Source: Corynebacterium tuberculostearicum | GTDB lineage: Bacteria; Actinomycetota; Actinomycetes; Mycobacteriales; Mycobacteriaceae | NCBI RefSeq assembly: GCF_016127015.1 | Contig: NZ_CP065972.1 | Span: forward strand, 62,001 to 126,000 | Length of the DNA stretch: 64,000 nucleotides | Direction: 5' to 3' | In this document: positions 8,661 through 17,642 of the stretch, in pieces | How positions within the stretch are numbered: position 1 is the first letter of the stretch | Layout: every line of letters starts with the position of its first letter | Translations under genes and position numbers: made by a program | The notes under the pieces: generated by a model | The model's database searches: none | What the model saw: only the letters and a program-made list of their open reading frames with translations | Told to the model about the DNA's origin: nothing

Positions 8661-8738
8661 GCGGCGAGCCTTAGCTACCCGTTAGCTGTGGGAGACCTCT
8701 CTGGGATCTCACAGCAAAATGGGGTAGAGGTAGAGGGT

Positions 8739-9503
8739 ATGACTACTAAAGGCCCTCATGGCGATAATAATGAAACCCGCAGCTGGTCCAGCCCGGCGGA
8801 TGATGCCACGCGCCAGATTGGCCGCGTGCCCGATAATGCCGCCGGCCCCAGCCGCGACCAAGCGCGCCGCGAGCACCCCAAGCAGTACTTCCCGGGCGAG
8901 CAGCAGCCGCAGAATGAGACTCGTCAATTCGATGCGGCCGCCGGCTACCAGCAGGGCTCTGGCTATCAGCAGGGCTACGGTCAGCAGCAAAGCTACGGCC
9001 AGAACTATCAGCAGCCGGCCGGGCAGGCATATGGCCAGCAATACGCGCAGCAGCCCGAGTACGAGCCGGTGCCGTCGAACTATGATCCAGACCAGCCGGA
9101 AAAGCGCAAGAAGAAGGGCGGCGGCGGTGGCGCCATGGCCGGCGTCTTCGCGGCCATCGCGGTACTTGCAGTGCTGGCTGCGGCGGTCCTGTTTTTCCTG
9201 TGGCGCAATGCCGCGGACGAGGCGGATAAGCCGGAGCCCCAGCCGGTGACAGAAACGCTGACCACGGAGGTTCCCACCACCGTGACCCAGACCGAAGAGC
9301 CGGATTCGCAGGATGAGAACTCCAATAATTTGCCGAAGCTGCCGGACTTCCAGAATGACCTGCCGTCCGATATCCCGACCGAGCTGCCGCCAGAGGTACA
9401 AGATCAGCTGGATAAGGGCAGCGACGTGGACATTGAGGGCCTCCTCAATGACCTCCTGGGCGGCGGCGAGCAGTCGGCCGACCAGCCGGGCGCTCAGAAC
9501 TAA
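8739..9503 (+). CDS. Gln/Tyr-rich low-complexity single-pass membrane protein
   Basis: A 254-residue protein with three zones. The cytoplasmic N-terminal tail of about 130 residues contains a Q/Y/G-rich tract (about residues 75-115, repeats of the YQQG/YGQQ kind). A basic stop-transfer run (KRKKKGGGGG) precedes one membrane helix (AGVFAAIAVLAVLAAAVLFFLW). The extracytoplasmic tail is Thr/Glu/Pro/Asp-rich. This layout is common among corynebacterial and mycobacterial envelope proteins, but no enzyme domain is visible. It lies between the uvrA-like gene and menD. The start at 8739 was preferred over an upstream ATG that would extend into a hairpin region. Function unknown. Confidence 0.8.
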   Translation: MTTKGPHGDNNETRSWSSPADDATRQIGRVPDNAAGPSRDQARREHPKQYFPGEQQPQNETRQFDAAAGYQQGSGYQQGYGQQQSYGQNYQQPAGQAYGQQYAQQPEYEPVPSNYDPDQPEKRKKKGGGGGAMAGVFAAIAVLAVLAAAVLFFLWRNAADEADKPEPQPVTETLTTEVPTTVTQTEEPDSQDENSNNLPKLPDFQNDLPSDIPTELPPEVQDQLDKGSDVDIEGLLNDLLGGGEQSADQPGAQN

Positions 9504-9560
9504 GCGCCCAGCACCTGCCCGGTAAGGGAAATGGTGCGCGGGCAGGTAAAATCGGGCGGC

Positions 9561-11183
9561 ATGAATGAATCGATGCAGTTGGCTGAGAAGGTAGCCGCCC
9601 AACTGGCGCGCCACCTCACGGATGTCGTCCTGTGCCCTGGTTCGCGCAACGCGCCGCTGTCGCTGGCGCTGTTGGCACGTGATGATATCCGTGTACACAC
9701 CCGCCTGGACGAGCGCGGGGGAGCGTTTACCGCCCTGGGCATGGCGCGGGTGCAGCGCCGCCACGTGGGCGTGGTGATGACCTCGGGAACTGCGGTGGCC
9801 AATACTTTGCCGGCCGTGGTGGAGGCACACTATTCCCACACGCCGCTGGCCATCATTAGCGCGGATCGGCCGGAGCGCTTGGTGGGTACGGGGGCGTCGC
9901 AGACCATCGAGCAGCAGGGCATCTTCGGCGTCTATGCGGACACCACCCAGGTCACCGGCGCGGACGATATCGCGGCGATGGCCCAGCGCTTCCGCGAGGA
10001 CCTGCAGGTACACATCAATGTGGCCTTTGATGCCCCGCTTGTCGACGCCACCCTGCCAGACCACACCTCCGGCGACGGCGTGCGCGAGCCAGCACCAGCC
10101 TTCGTGGACCACGGGGAAGTGGCCGTGGATTTGAGCAAGAACACCCTAGTCATTACGGGTGACGAGGCCTGGGAGGTAGAAGGCCTCCAAGATGTACCGA
10201 CCATTGCGGAGCCGAGCGCGCCGGGTCCGTATCATCCGGTGCATCCAGCGGCGGCGCATATCTTCCGCAAGGCGCAGGTCTCTGCGAATGATTATGTGGT
10301 CAATACCAAGGTGGAGCAGGTCATCGTCGTGGGGCACCCGACGCTGCACCGTGGGGTGTTAGCGCTGATGAATGATCCGGATATTGAGCTAGTGGTGCTC
10401 TCGCGCACCAAGGACTTCACCAACCAGCGCGGCGACGAGGCCCGGCTTGGCACCACCGTCAAGGTCACCGGTGAGCCGAGCCGCGAGTGGATGAAGATCT
10501 GCGAAGGCGCAACCGATATGGCTGGACAAGCGGTGCGCGAGACCCTCGAGGATGAGGAACTGGGATTCACTGGGCTCCACGTCGCGGCCGCGGTGGGCGA
10601 TACGCTCTCCGTCAATGACACCCTGGTGCTCGGCGCTTCGAACCCGGTGCGCGATGCCTCCATGGTGGGCCTGCCTTTCGACGGCGTGGATACGTACTCG
10701 CCGCGCGGGGCGGCCGGCATCGACGGCACCATCGCCCAAGCCATCGGCATTTCCTTGGCCACGCAATCGCTGGATCCCACCAACTGGCGCGCCCCGCGAG
10801 TTATGGCGCTCATGGGGGATGTCACCTTCTTGCATGACGCTAATAGCCTGCTCATCCCGGAAGACCAGGCGCGACCGGAAAACCTCACCATCGTGGTGGC
10901 CAATGACAATGGTGGCGGCATCTTCGAGACCCTGGAACAAGGCGCCGATGCGTTGCGCGAGTCCTTCGAGCCGGCGTTTGGAACGCCGCATGGGGTGGAC
11001 GTCGGCAAGCTGGCAGAAGCCTACGAGGCAGACTACCGCGAGGTGACCACCCTGCAGGAGCTATTGGATACGCTGGCGGAGCTGAAGGAATACTCGACCG
11101 GGATTACCGTCGTGGAAGCCAAGACCACCCGTGCCACGCGCCGGGCGCTCAATGAGAAGCTCACCGCAAAGGTAGGCCAGTAA
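9561..11183 (+). CDS. menD: 2-Succinyl-5-enolpyruvyl-6-hydroxy-3-cyclohexene-1-carboxylate synthase MenD
   Basis: Thiamine-diphosphate enzyme of menaquinone synthesis that adds 2-oxoglutarate to isochorismate. The 540-residue product shows the MenD N-terminus (VVLCPGSRNAPLSLAL), the catalytic-Glu region (MTSGTAVANTLPAVVEAHY), a DRPERLVGTGASQTIEQ segment, and the ThDP-binding half (ALMGDVTFLHDANSLL..ENLTIVVANDNGGGIFETLEQG), whose GDxxFLHD..NNGG pattern is typical. The ATG at 9561 gives the standard MNES start. The next gene begins at the base after the stop, so the two are translationally coupled. Confidence 0.95.
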   Translation: MNESMQLAEKVAAQLARHLTDVVLCPGSRNAPLSLALLARDDIRVHTRLDERGGAFTALGMARVQRRHVGVVMTSGTAVANTLPAVVEAHYSHTPLAIISADRPERLVGTGASQTIEQQGIFGVYADTTQVTGADDIAAMAQRFREDLQVHINVAFDAPLVDATLPDHTSGDGVREPAPAFVDHGEVAVDLSKNTLVITGDEAWEVEGLQDVPTIAEPSAPGPYHPVHPAAAHIFRKAQVSANDYVVNTKVEQVIVVGHPTLHRGVLALMNDPDIELVVLSRTKDFTNQRGDEARLGTTVKVTGEPSREWMKICEGATDMAGQAVRETLEDEELGFTGLHVAAAVGDTLSVNDTLVLGASNPVRDASMVGLPFDGVDTYSPRGAAGIDGTIAQAIGISLATQSLDPTNWRAPRVMALMGDVTFLHDANSLLIPEDQARPENLTIVVANDNGGGIFETLEQGADALRESFEPAFGTPHGVDVGKLAEAYEADYREVTTLQELLDTLAELKEYSTGITVVEAKTTRATRRALNEKLTAKVGQ

Positions 11184-11654
11184 GTGGCCCCGCCGCAGCA
11201 TAAGCCGCACGCGGCCGTGGTGCCGCGCTATACGCCCGCGGTCTATCGTCGCCGCCTGCACCAGCTGACACTGGCGCTGTATCTGGCTGCGCTGGTGGGC
11301 GTGGTGGGCATGGTCATCGGGCCGGCGCTAAATGACCACGCCATCGCCAGCCACCCTGCGCGCGCTTTGGCCACGGTCAAGGATGTGGGCATGCTGCGCA
11401 CCACGGTGGATTTCCAAGACAGTGAAGGGATTTACCACACCCCACAGCACGGGCTGCTCTATCCCAGTGGGCTGGGCGAGGGTCAGCAGGTGTGGGTGCA
11501 ATACGCCCAGGACGACCCAGACCTGGTCAAGGTTGAAGGCCGCGAATGGACGCTGGCCATCATCCCGGCGCTCTCGGTAGGAGTGGTTGCCACGCTCATC
11601 GCGGCCGTGCTGTGGAAGCTGATTAGCTTCTTTACCCGCCGCGCGGAGAAATAA
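11184..11654 (+). CDS. DUF3592-type membrane protein
   Basis: A 156-residue membrane protein starting with GTG directly after the menD stop, so translated by coupling. Two hydrophobic helices (about residues 27-50, LTLALYLAALVGVVGMVIG, and 125-148, LAIIPALSVGVVATLIAAVL) flank an extracytoplasmic domain containing the DUF3592-like pattern ARALATVKDVGMLRTTVDFQDSEGIYHTP and GEGQQVWVQYAQDDPDLVKV. Proteins of this type follow menD in many corynebacteria and mycobacteria. The function is unknown. Conserved placement suggests, but does not show, a link to quinone metabolism. Confidence 0.75.
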   Translation: MAPPQHKPHAAVVPRYTPAVYRRRLHQLTLALYLAALVGVVGMVIGPALNDHAIASHPARALATVKDVGMLRTTVDFQDSEGIYHTPQHGLLYPSGLGEGQQVWVQYAQDDPDLVKVEGREWTLAIIPALSVGVVATLIAAVLWKLISFFTRRAEK

Positions 11655-11714
11655 TTAACCAAGATTTTCCGCTGGCTTCACCATAAACTTAAGAAGATGG
11701 GCCATGATGGTGGC

Positions 11715-12914
11715 ATGCGTGTTGCGATCGTGGCTGAATCCTTCCTCCCCAATGTCAATGGTGTGACCAACTCCGTGCTGCGCGTTTTAGAGCACCTGCA
11801 CGAGACCGGCCAAGAGGCCATCGTCATCGCGCCGGGCGCCCGTGAGGGACAAGAAGAGATTCCGGACTACCTAGGATTTCCCATCTACCGCGTGCCCACC
11901 GTGCGCGTGCCGCTGGTGGATTCGCTGCCGGTGGGCGTGCCTACCACGGCGGTCGATGAGGCCTTGCGCGACTTCAAGCCGGATATCATCCACCTGGCCA
12001 GCCCCTTCGTACTCGGCGCGGCGGGCGCTTTCTCCGCCCGCCAGCAGCGCGTGCCGGCCGTGGCGTTGTACCAGACCGATGTTGCCGGATTTGCCACCAA
12101 GTACCATGCCTCCGCGCTGGCCTATGGCGTGTGGGAGTGGCTGCGCACGATTCATAACTCCTGCCAGATGACGCTGGCACCGTCCTCGCTGACCATCCGG
12201 GACTTGGAAAAGCACCACATTAAAAACGTGCGTCACTGGGGTCGTGGCGTGAACGCAGAACTTTTCCACCCCTCCAAGCGCTCTGAGGAGCTGCGCCGCA
12301 GCTGGGATCCGAGCGGCACCAAGAATGTGGTGGGATTCGTTGGTCGCCTCGCCGCGGAAAAGGGCGTGCACCGCCTCTCGGCGCTCAACGGGCGCGAGGA
12401 TATCCAACTGGTCATCGTGGGCGATGGCCCGGAGCGGCCGCTGTTGGAGGCGCAGCTTCCCGGCGCAGTCTTTACCGGTGCCCTTTCTGGCGAAGACCTC
12501 GCCGCCGCCTATGCTTCCTTGGACGTCTTTGTCCACGCCGGCGAGTTCGAGACCTTCTGCCAGTCCATCCAGGAGGCGCAGGCTTCCGGCGTACCGACCA
12601 TCGGGCCGCGGGCAGGTGGCCCGGTAGATCTCATCGATGAGGGCTATAACGGACTGCTGCTGGATGTACAGACCTTTGTGGAAGACCTCCCCAATGCGGT
12701 GGATGCGCTGCTCAACCCAGAGATCCATCAGGAGATGCGTGATAATGCCCGCGAGTCCATTTCCTCCAAGACGTGGAAGGCGCTGTGTGAGCAGCTCGTG
12801 GGCTATTACGAAGAGGTACTGGAGGATACTCGCCGGGTGCCGCTGACCATTTTGGGCCAGCGTCCGGAGCTGCCGCGATGGGCGGCTCGTGCCCTTGGCG
12901 CCCGCGTAGCCTAG
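11715..12914 (+). CDS. mgtA: GDP-mannose-dependent alpha-mannosyltransferase MgtA-type (GT4)
   Basis: A 399-residue GT-B glycosyltransferase. Visible features are the N-terminal Rossmann start MRVAIVAESFLPNVNGVTNS, the hinge-side nucleotide-sugar segment GFVGRLAAEKGVHRL, VIVGDGPERPLLE, and the EX7E motif EFETFCQSIQEAQASGVP. In C. glutamicum the equivalent gene, in the same position between menD and the menaquinone methyltransferase, encodes MgtA, which mannosylates a glucuronosyl diacylglycerol used as a lipoglycan anchor. Orthology is inferred from position and motif pattern. The ATG at 11715 gives the family start; an ATG six codons upstream lacks support. Confidence 0.85.
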   Translation: MRVAIVAESFLPNVNGVTNSVLRVLEHLHETGQEAIVIAPGAREGQEEIPDYLGFPIYRVPTVRVPLVDSLPVGVPTTAVDEALRDFKPDIIHLASPFVLGAAGAFSARQQRVPAVALYQTDVAGFATKYHASALAYGVWEWLRTIHNSCQMTLAPSSLTIRDLEKHHIKNVRHWGRGVNAELFHPSKRSEELRRSWDPSGTKNVVGFVGRLAAEKGVHRLSALNGREDIQLVIVGDGPERPLLEAQLPGAVFTGALSGEDLAAAYASLDVFVHAGEFETFCQSIQEAQASGVPTIGPRAGGPVDLIDEGYNGLLLDVQTFVEDLPNAVDALLNPEIHQEMRDNARESISSKTWKALCEQLVGYYEEVLEDTRRVPLTILGQRPELPRWAARALGARVA

Positions 12915-12925
12915 ACTGATCATTT

Positions 12926-13615
12926 GTGTCTAAGGCAGATCTGGATAAAAAGCCCTTCGATGTGGCGCGCATGTTTGACGCCGTGGGCGAGAAATACGAC
13001 CTCACCAATACCGTGCTGTCCTTTGGGCAGGACGCGCACTGGCGCAAGCGCACCCGCGAGCGTTTGAACCTGAAGCCGGGCGAGAAGGTCCTGGACCTTG
13101 CAGCGGGTACCGCCGTGTCCACCGTGGAACTTTCCAAGTCTGGTGCGTGGTGCGTGGCGTGTGATTTCTCCCGTGGCATGCTGGCCGCTGGGCGTGAGCG
13201 CGACGTGCCCAAGGTGGCTGGCGATGGCATGAAGCTGCCGTTTGCGGATAACACCTTTGACGCCGTGACCATCTCTTATGGCCTGCGCAATATCCACGAC
13301 TTTGAGCTCGGCCTGCGCGAAATGGCGCGCGTGACCAAGCCGGGCGGGCGCCTTGCGGTGGCGGAGTTTTCCACCCCGGTGGTACCGATTTTTGGCACCG
13401 TGTACAAGGAATACTTGATGCGCCTGCTCCCACCGGTAGCGCGCCTGGTCTCTTCTAATCCGGAGGCATATATCTACCTCGCGGAATCCATTCGTGCGTG
13501 GCCCGGGCAGGAGGAGCTTGCCGCGGTTATCAATCGCAATGGTTGGGCCGAGGCCGGCTGGCAGAACCTTACCTTTGGCATCGTTGCGCTGCACTCGGCG
13601 GTAAAGCCAGCCTAG
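12926..13615 (+). CDS. menG: Demethylmenaquinone methyltransferase (MenG/UbiE family)
   Basis: SAM-dependent methyltransferase of 229 residues for the last step of menaquinone synthesis. It has the UbiE opening ([24 protein letters not shown]), SAM motif I ([16 protein letters not shown]), the [24 protein letters not shown] block and the [12 protein letters not shown] post-motif. It uses a GTG start 11 bases after mgtA and converges with menJ. The gene order menG followed by an oppositely oriented oxidoreductase and a prenyl diphosphate synthase matches mycobacteria. Confidence 0.93.
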   Translation: MSKADLDKKPFDVARMFDAVGEKYDLTNTVLSFGQDAHWRKRTRERLNLKPGEKVLDLAAGTAVSTVELSKSGAWCVACDFSRGMLAAGRERDVPKVAGDGMKLPFADNTFDAVTISYGLRNIHDFELGLREMARVTKPGGRLAVAEFSTPVVPIFGTVYKEYLMRLLPPVARLVSSNPEAYIYLAESIRAWPGQEELAAVINRNGWAEAGWQNLTFGIVALHSAVKPA

Positions 13616-13649
13616 GCGCTGCTCCGCCCGTGCCTGGGGGAGCGGGGGA

Positions 13650-14903
13650 CTATGCCGCGGTCGAATCCCAGAGGGGCGTATCGCGGCGAAGGGACGAGAC
13701 CGTGCGGCCGGCGGCGCGCCAGGTGCGTGCGATGAGGTCGCGGTCATCGTCAGTAATGAGGTTGCCCATCAGGCGCGCAGCGGCCGGCATGAGCATGCGG
13801 CCGACGGGCCCGCGCAGGGCCAGCGGGCCGGCCAGCGGTAGGAACTGCGGGTAGGTCAACAGGCGCGCGGCCGTGCGGGCCAAGAGGAGGGACTCGCCGT
13901 AGTGCTCGCGCAAGACGGCCGGCCAGGCCAGGGTGAAATCCTTCGGGCCGAGCAGGGCTACGGCCAGCGCGGCGGTCTCCAAGCCATAATCGATGCCCTC
14001 GCCGTTGAGAGGGTTGATGCAGGCCGCGGCATCACCAATGATCATCCAATTGGCGCCGGCCACGTTAGACACCGCGCCGCCCATGGGCAGTAAGGCAGAG
14101 GTAACGTGCTCAATCTCGCCGAGTCCCCACTCGGGACGCTGTTGGGCGGCGTAGAACTCGAGCAGCTTCTTGGTGTTGATCTTGGCGGGGCGCTGCGCGG
14201 TTGACAGCGCGCCGAGGCCGATGTTGACCTGGCCTAGCTCGGGGCCGAGCGGGAATATCCAGCCGTAGCCGGGCTGCACCTTGCCTTCTTCGTCCTTGAG
14301 CTCAACGTGGGAGTGCATCCAGGGTTCCGTGGCATGGGTGGAGGACGCATAGGAGCGCGCGGCGATGCCATAGACTTCCTCGCGGTGCCAGGTGCGGCCG
14401 AGCTTCTTACCAAAGGTGGAGCGCACGCCATCGGCCACGATGACCCACTTGGCATGTACGGTGGCCTCTCCTACGCGGAAGGAGGTCACGCGGTTGCCCT
14501 CGAGCACCGGATCGGTGGCGGGGGTGCCGGTGAGGAGGGTGGCGCCGGCGTTCCGGGCGGCGTCGGCAAGCAGGGCATCAAAGCGGTAGCGGGGCAGGGC
14601 CGTGCCCACCTGGGAGGGATAGGTCTCCGGCCAAGGCGCGGTAATATCGCCGCCGTAGCCGTGCAGTTTCAGGCCGCGATTGCGATAGGAGGCGTTGACC
14701 GCAATGCCGAGATCAGCAAGCTGGTGCATCGCTCGCGGGGTGAGCCCGTCGCCGCAGGTTTTATCGCGGGGAAACGTCGCGGAATCAATAAGGAGGGTGT
14801 CATAGCCGGCGCGTGCGGCATGAATCGCGGCGGCGGCTCCGGCCGGCCCAGCGCCAATAATGGCGACCTCGACATAGGTTTGGGAATCGATCTGCTCCGA
14901 CAT
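13650..14903 (-). CDS. menJ: Geranylgeranyl reductase family oxidoreductase, probable menaquinone reductase MenJ
   Basis: FAD-dependent reductase of 417 residues. The N-terminal dinucleotide-binding motif VAIIGAGPAGAAAAIHAARAG is followed by the family signature FPRDKTCGDGLTPRA, and the second FAD motif IIGDAAACINPLNGEGIDYGLE lies near the end of the FAD domain. In mycobacteria the equivalent gene (Rv0561c, MenJ) saturates one isoprene unit of menaquinone. The neighbours here (methyltransferase and polyprenyl synthase) are the same, which supports that role. The start is ambiguous: ATG 14903 is used, and ATG 14915 in frame is equally possible since neither has a clear ribosome-binding site. 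Confidence 0.88.
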   Translation of the reverse strand: MSEQIDSQTYVEVAIIGAGPAGAAAAIHAARAGYDTLLIDSATFPRDKTCGDGLTPRAMHQLADLGIAVNASYRNRGLKLHGYGGDITAPWPETYPSQVGTALPRYRFDALLADAARNAGATLLTGTPATDPVLEGNRVTSFRVGEATVHAKWVIVADGVRSTFGKKLGRTWHREEVYGIAARSYASSTHATEPWMHSHVELKDEEGKVQPGYGWIFPLGPELGQVNIGLGALSTAQRPAKINTKKLLEFYAAQQRPEWGLGEIEHVTSALLPMGGAVSNVAGANWMIIGDAAACINPLNGEGIDYGLETAALAVALLGPKDFTLAWPAVLREHYGESLLLARTAARLLTYPQFLPLAGPLALRGPVGRMLMPAAARLMGNLITDDDRDLIARTWRAAGRTVSSLRRDTPLWDSTAA

Positions 14904-15013
14904 GAGGACTATCATTGCATGAGTTCGACCCCTCGAGTGTGTTTAGGGGCGCGGTTTGGACTACGGTAGGTAATCGATTATCTCTGGCTTTTAGTTGCAA
15001 GGAACACTATTTA

Positions 15014-16018
15014 ATGACTCACGGTCAATCGCATGCCACGCACGTGGATCTTGGTGATCCGCAGCTCAACGAGCGCATTGGTGCGGGCATGGAAGCAGTA
15101 GAAGACAAGCTGCGCAGTGAAATCGACCGCGGCCAGGACTTCTTGAAGGATAAGGTCAGCCACTTGTCTAAGGCCGGTGGCAAGCGCTTTCGCCCAATGA
15201 TGGCGCTGCTGGCCTCCGAGTATGGTCCGCGTCCGGGCTGCGAAGAGGTTGTTAAGGCGGCCACCGTCGTGGAGATGGTGCACGTCGCCACCCTTTATCA
15301 TGACGATGTCATGGATGAGGCGGACCGCCGCCGCGGCGTGGAATCCGCCAATTCGCGGTGGAGTAATTCCGTGGCCATCCTCGCCGGCGATGCGCTCTTG
15401 GCGCATGCCTCCCGCCTGATGAGTGAACTGGATACCCACACCGTGGCCCACTTTGCCGATACCTTTGAGGAGCTGGTGACCGGCCAGATGCGGGAGACCA
15501 TCGGCGCGGGTGAGGCCAATGCCGTGGAGCACTACACGGCCGTTATCCGTGAAAAGACCGCGGTGCTCATCGCCTCTGCTGGCTACCTGGGGGCCTACCA
15601 CTCCGGCGCCTCGGCCGAGCATGCCGCAGCCTTGCACCGCATTGGTGGTGCCATTGGCATGATCTTTCAGATTGTGGACGATGTCATCGACATCTTCTCT
15701 GACCCAAAGGAGTCCGGCAAGACTCCAGGCACGGACCTGCGCGAGGGCGTATTTACCCTGCCGGTTCTCTACGCCTTGGAAGAAGAGGGCGAAGTGGGCG
15801 ACAAGCTGCGTGAGCTGCTTACTGGCCCACTGCATTCCGACGCCGAGGTGAAGCGCGCCATCGAACTCCTGCACCAGTCTGGCGGCCGTCAGAAGGCGCT
15901 GGAGGACATCAATGCCTACCTGCGCACGGTGGAGGAGCAGCTCGCCGTGCTACCGGAGAACTCCGCGAGCCAGGCCTTGCGTCAATTGGCGGATTACACG
16001 GTGCGCCGCGTGGGCTAG
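15014..16018 (+). CDS. Long-chain all-trans polyprenyl diphosphate synthase
   Basis: Prenyl elongation enzyme of 334 residues that probably builds the menaquinone side chain. Both aspartate-rich motifs are present: LYHDDVMDEADRRRG (first) and FQIVDDVIDIFSD (second), along with the GGKRFRPMMALL substrate-binding segment. Small residues before the first motif suit a long-chain product. The start at 15014 is preceded by AAGGAACAC and gives a normal N-terminus. An upstream in-frame extension to 14915 would overlap the menJ start and was rejected. Context (menG, menJ) supports a side-chain role; exact chain length is not readable. Confidence 0.9.
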   Translation: MTHGQSHATHVDLGDPQLNERIGAGMEAVEDKLRSEIDRGQDFLKDKVSHLSKAGGKRFRPMMALLASEYGPRPGCEEVVKAATVVEMVHVATLYHDDVMDEADRRRGVESANSRWSNSVAILAGDALLAHASRLMSELDTHTVAHFADTFEELVTGQMRETIGAGEANAVEHYTAVIREKTAVLIASAGYLGAYHSGASAEHAAALHRIGGAIGMIFQIVDDVIDIFSDPKESGKTPGTDLREGVFTLPVLYALEEEGEVGDKLRELLTGPLHSDAEVKRAIELLHQSGGRQKALEDINAYLRTVEEQLAVLPENSASQALRQLADYTVRRVG

Positions 16019-16073
16019 CTGCTTGGCGATGCCCCCTTATTCCCGCCCCATTCGCCCCTACTACGCTGGCGAT

Positions 16074-16101
16074 TTGTAGGTGGGAGGGTGGTTCGTAGTA
16101 A
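16074..16101 (+). promoter_or_regulatory. Probable tRNA-Tyr promoter
   Basis: TTGTAG (16074-16079) and TAGTAA (16096-16101), spacer 16, lie 27 bases before the mature tRNA. Confidence 0.4.
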
Positions 16102-16128
16102 AGTACTTACTCGCACCACACAGTGCAT

Positions 16129-16210
16129 GCCAGGTTGCCCGAGCGGCCAAAGGGAGCGGACTGTAAATCCGCCGGCATTGCCTTCAGAAGTTCGAATCTT
16201 CTACCTGGCA
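16129..16210 (+). tRNA. tRNA-Tyr (GTA)
   Basis: Acceptor GCCAGGT (16129-16135) pairs with ACCTGGC (16203-16209), with A16210 as discriminator. The anticodon GTA is at 16163-16165 in CTGTAAATC. A long variable arm (class II) and a T-arm with GTTCGAATC are present. The 3' CCA is not encoded. It appears to be a single-gene unit with its own terminator. Confidence 0.95.
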
Positions 16211-16217
16211 CAGAATG

Positions 16218-16247
16218 AACCCCGCGAGCAAATGCTTGCGGGGTTTC
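16218..16247 (+). terminator. Terminator after tRNA-Tyr
   Basis: AACCCCGC pairs with GCGGGGTT in a stem that extends through GAGCA/TGCTT, followed by a short T-run, 7 bases after the tRNA. Confidence 0.75.
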
Positions 16248-16403
16248 AAGCGTACCTGCAGCTGTGAGGCGGGATCTACTCGCTGGGCTCCTAGGTGCGG
16301 GAGCTTTTAGCCTTGTGCCACACCGCATAAGCACTGGCGAGGAAAACAACTAAGAAAACCCCAGCGATCCCCTGGCTTGAACATATGGCGATGAAAACTA
16401 GAC

Positions 16404-16417
16404 TTCAAGTAGTTGAA
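16404..16417 (+). promoter_or_regulatory. TTCAA-N4-TTGAA dyad upstream of the Nramp gene
   Basis: TTCAAGTAGTTGAA is a perfect 5-bp inverted repeat ending 20 bases before the chosen mntH start. Its half-sites resemble the TTGAAC/GTTCAA dyads at 1747-1774 before the metal ABC operon, so one metal-responsive repressor may control both (inference). Confidence 0.4.
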
Positions 16418-16437
16418 CTTTTGGTATGGAGATGCCT

Positions 16438-17622
16438 ATGCGTAAGACCTTAATCAGCCTCACCGGCCCCGCCTTCGTTGCTGCAGTGGCTTACGTCGAC
16501 CCCGGCAACGTAGCCGCCAACATCAGCGCCGGCTCCCACTACGGCTACCTCCTGGTGTGGGTACTCGTCGTGGCCAACCTCATGGCCATGTTCATCCAGT
16601 ACCACTCCGCCAAACTGGGCCTAGTCACCCACCGCTCCCTGCCGAAAATCATGGGCGAGCGTCTCTCCCGCCGCGCGCGCCTAGGCATGTGGGCCCAGGC
16701 CGAGCTCATCGCCGCGGCCACCGACCTCGCCGAAGTCATCGGCGGCGCCATTGCCCTGCAACTCCTCTTCAACCTCCCCCTGTTCGCGGGCGCGCTCATC
16801 ATCGGCGCGGTCTCCATCATTCTCCTCATCTTCCAGAAGAAGAACCAGTGGTTCGAGGGGCTTGTCATCGGCCTGCTCCTGGTCATCTGCATCGGCTTCC
16901 TTGCCGGCCTCGCCATCGCCCCGCCCGACCCCGCCGACGTGGCCGGCGGCCTCATCCCCCGCCTAGAGGGCAAGGACAGCATCCTGCTGGCCGCCTCCAT
17001 GTTGGGCGCCACCGTCATGCCGCACGCCATTTACCTACACTCCTCCCTGACCAAGCAGCGCTACCCCGACCTGGAAATCCCCCACGTGCTGGCCGGCACC
17101 CGCGCGGACATCGCCGTGGCGCTGTCCATCGCCGGGCTCGTCAACGTGGGCCTGCTGGTCCTGGCGGGCTCGGCCCTCTACGGCGTGGACGGCACAGAGA
17201 CCATCTCCGGGGCCCACACGGCGATTGCCAGCCACCTCGGCCCGCTGGCCGGCGTTCTCTTCGCCATCGGCCTGCTGGCCAGCGGCCTCGCCTCGACGTC
17301 AGTGGGCGCCTACGCCGGCTCCGAAATCATGGACGGCCTGCTTCACATCAAGGTCCCCCTACTAGTCCGCCGCCTGGTCACGCTCATCCCGGCGCTGGTC
17401 ATCATCGGCTGCGGGGTCGACCCCACTATGGCACTGGTGGTCAGCCAGGCACTTCTTTCCCTGGGCATCCCCTTCGCCATCATCCCGCTTTTCCGCTATG
17501 CCGGCTCCCGGGACGTCATGGGTGAGTTCGCCGCGAAACCCTGGTCTATGGCCGTGGGCTGGACGCTTGCCGCGCTGGTCATCGCACTCAATCTCGCCCT
17601 CGTGCTCCTGCCGCTGCTCTAG
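16438..17622 (+). CDS. mntH: Nramp-family divalent metal transporter (MntH type)
   Basis: Proton-coupled Mn/Fe importer of the inner membrane, 394 residues, with about 11 hydrophobic helices. The family metal-site motifs are present: DPGN in helix 1 (AYVDPGNVAANISAG) and MPHAIYLHSS in helix 6 (ATVMPH). The start at 16438 is preferred because GGAG ends 7 bases upstream; ATGs at 16426 and 16432 are in frame but would place GGAG inside the gene. It stands alone between tRNA-Tyr and a NUDIX gene. A dyad upstream may link it to metal control. Confidence 0.93.
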   Translation: MRKTLISLTGPAFVAAVAYVDPGNVAANISAGSHYGYLLVWVLVVANLMAMFIQYHSAKLGLVTHRSLPKIMGERLSRRARLGMWAQAELIAAATDLAEVIGGAIALQLLFNLPLFAGALIIGAVSIILLIFQKKNQWFEGLVIGLLLVICIGFLAGLAIAPPDPADVAGGLIPRLEGKDSILLAASMLGATVMPHAIYLHSSLTKQRYPDLEIPHVLAGTRADIAVALSIAGLVNVGLLVLAGSALYGVDGTETISGAHTAIASHLGPLAGVLFAIGLLASGLASTSVGAYAGSEIMDGLLHIKVPLLVRRLVTLIPALVIIGCGVDPTMALVVSQALLSLGIPFAIIPLFRYAGSRDVMGEFAAKPWSMAVGWTLAALVIALNLALVLLPLL

Positions 17623-17642
17623 GCCGCCTACAATCAGCAGCC

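Noticed and set aside
14915..15013. 33-codon N-terminal extension of the polyprenyl diphosphate synthase
   Set aside because: It overlaps the menJ start region, has no family similarity, and the ATG at 15014 has a reasonable ribosome-binding site.
16251..16400. Minus-strand frame encoding a hydrophobic helix (IAGVFLVVFLASAYAVW) and a basic tail
   Set aside because: No start codon follows the upstream in-frame stop, and there is no ribosome-binding site. Possibly a decayed small membrane protein, but not supportable as a gene.
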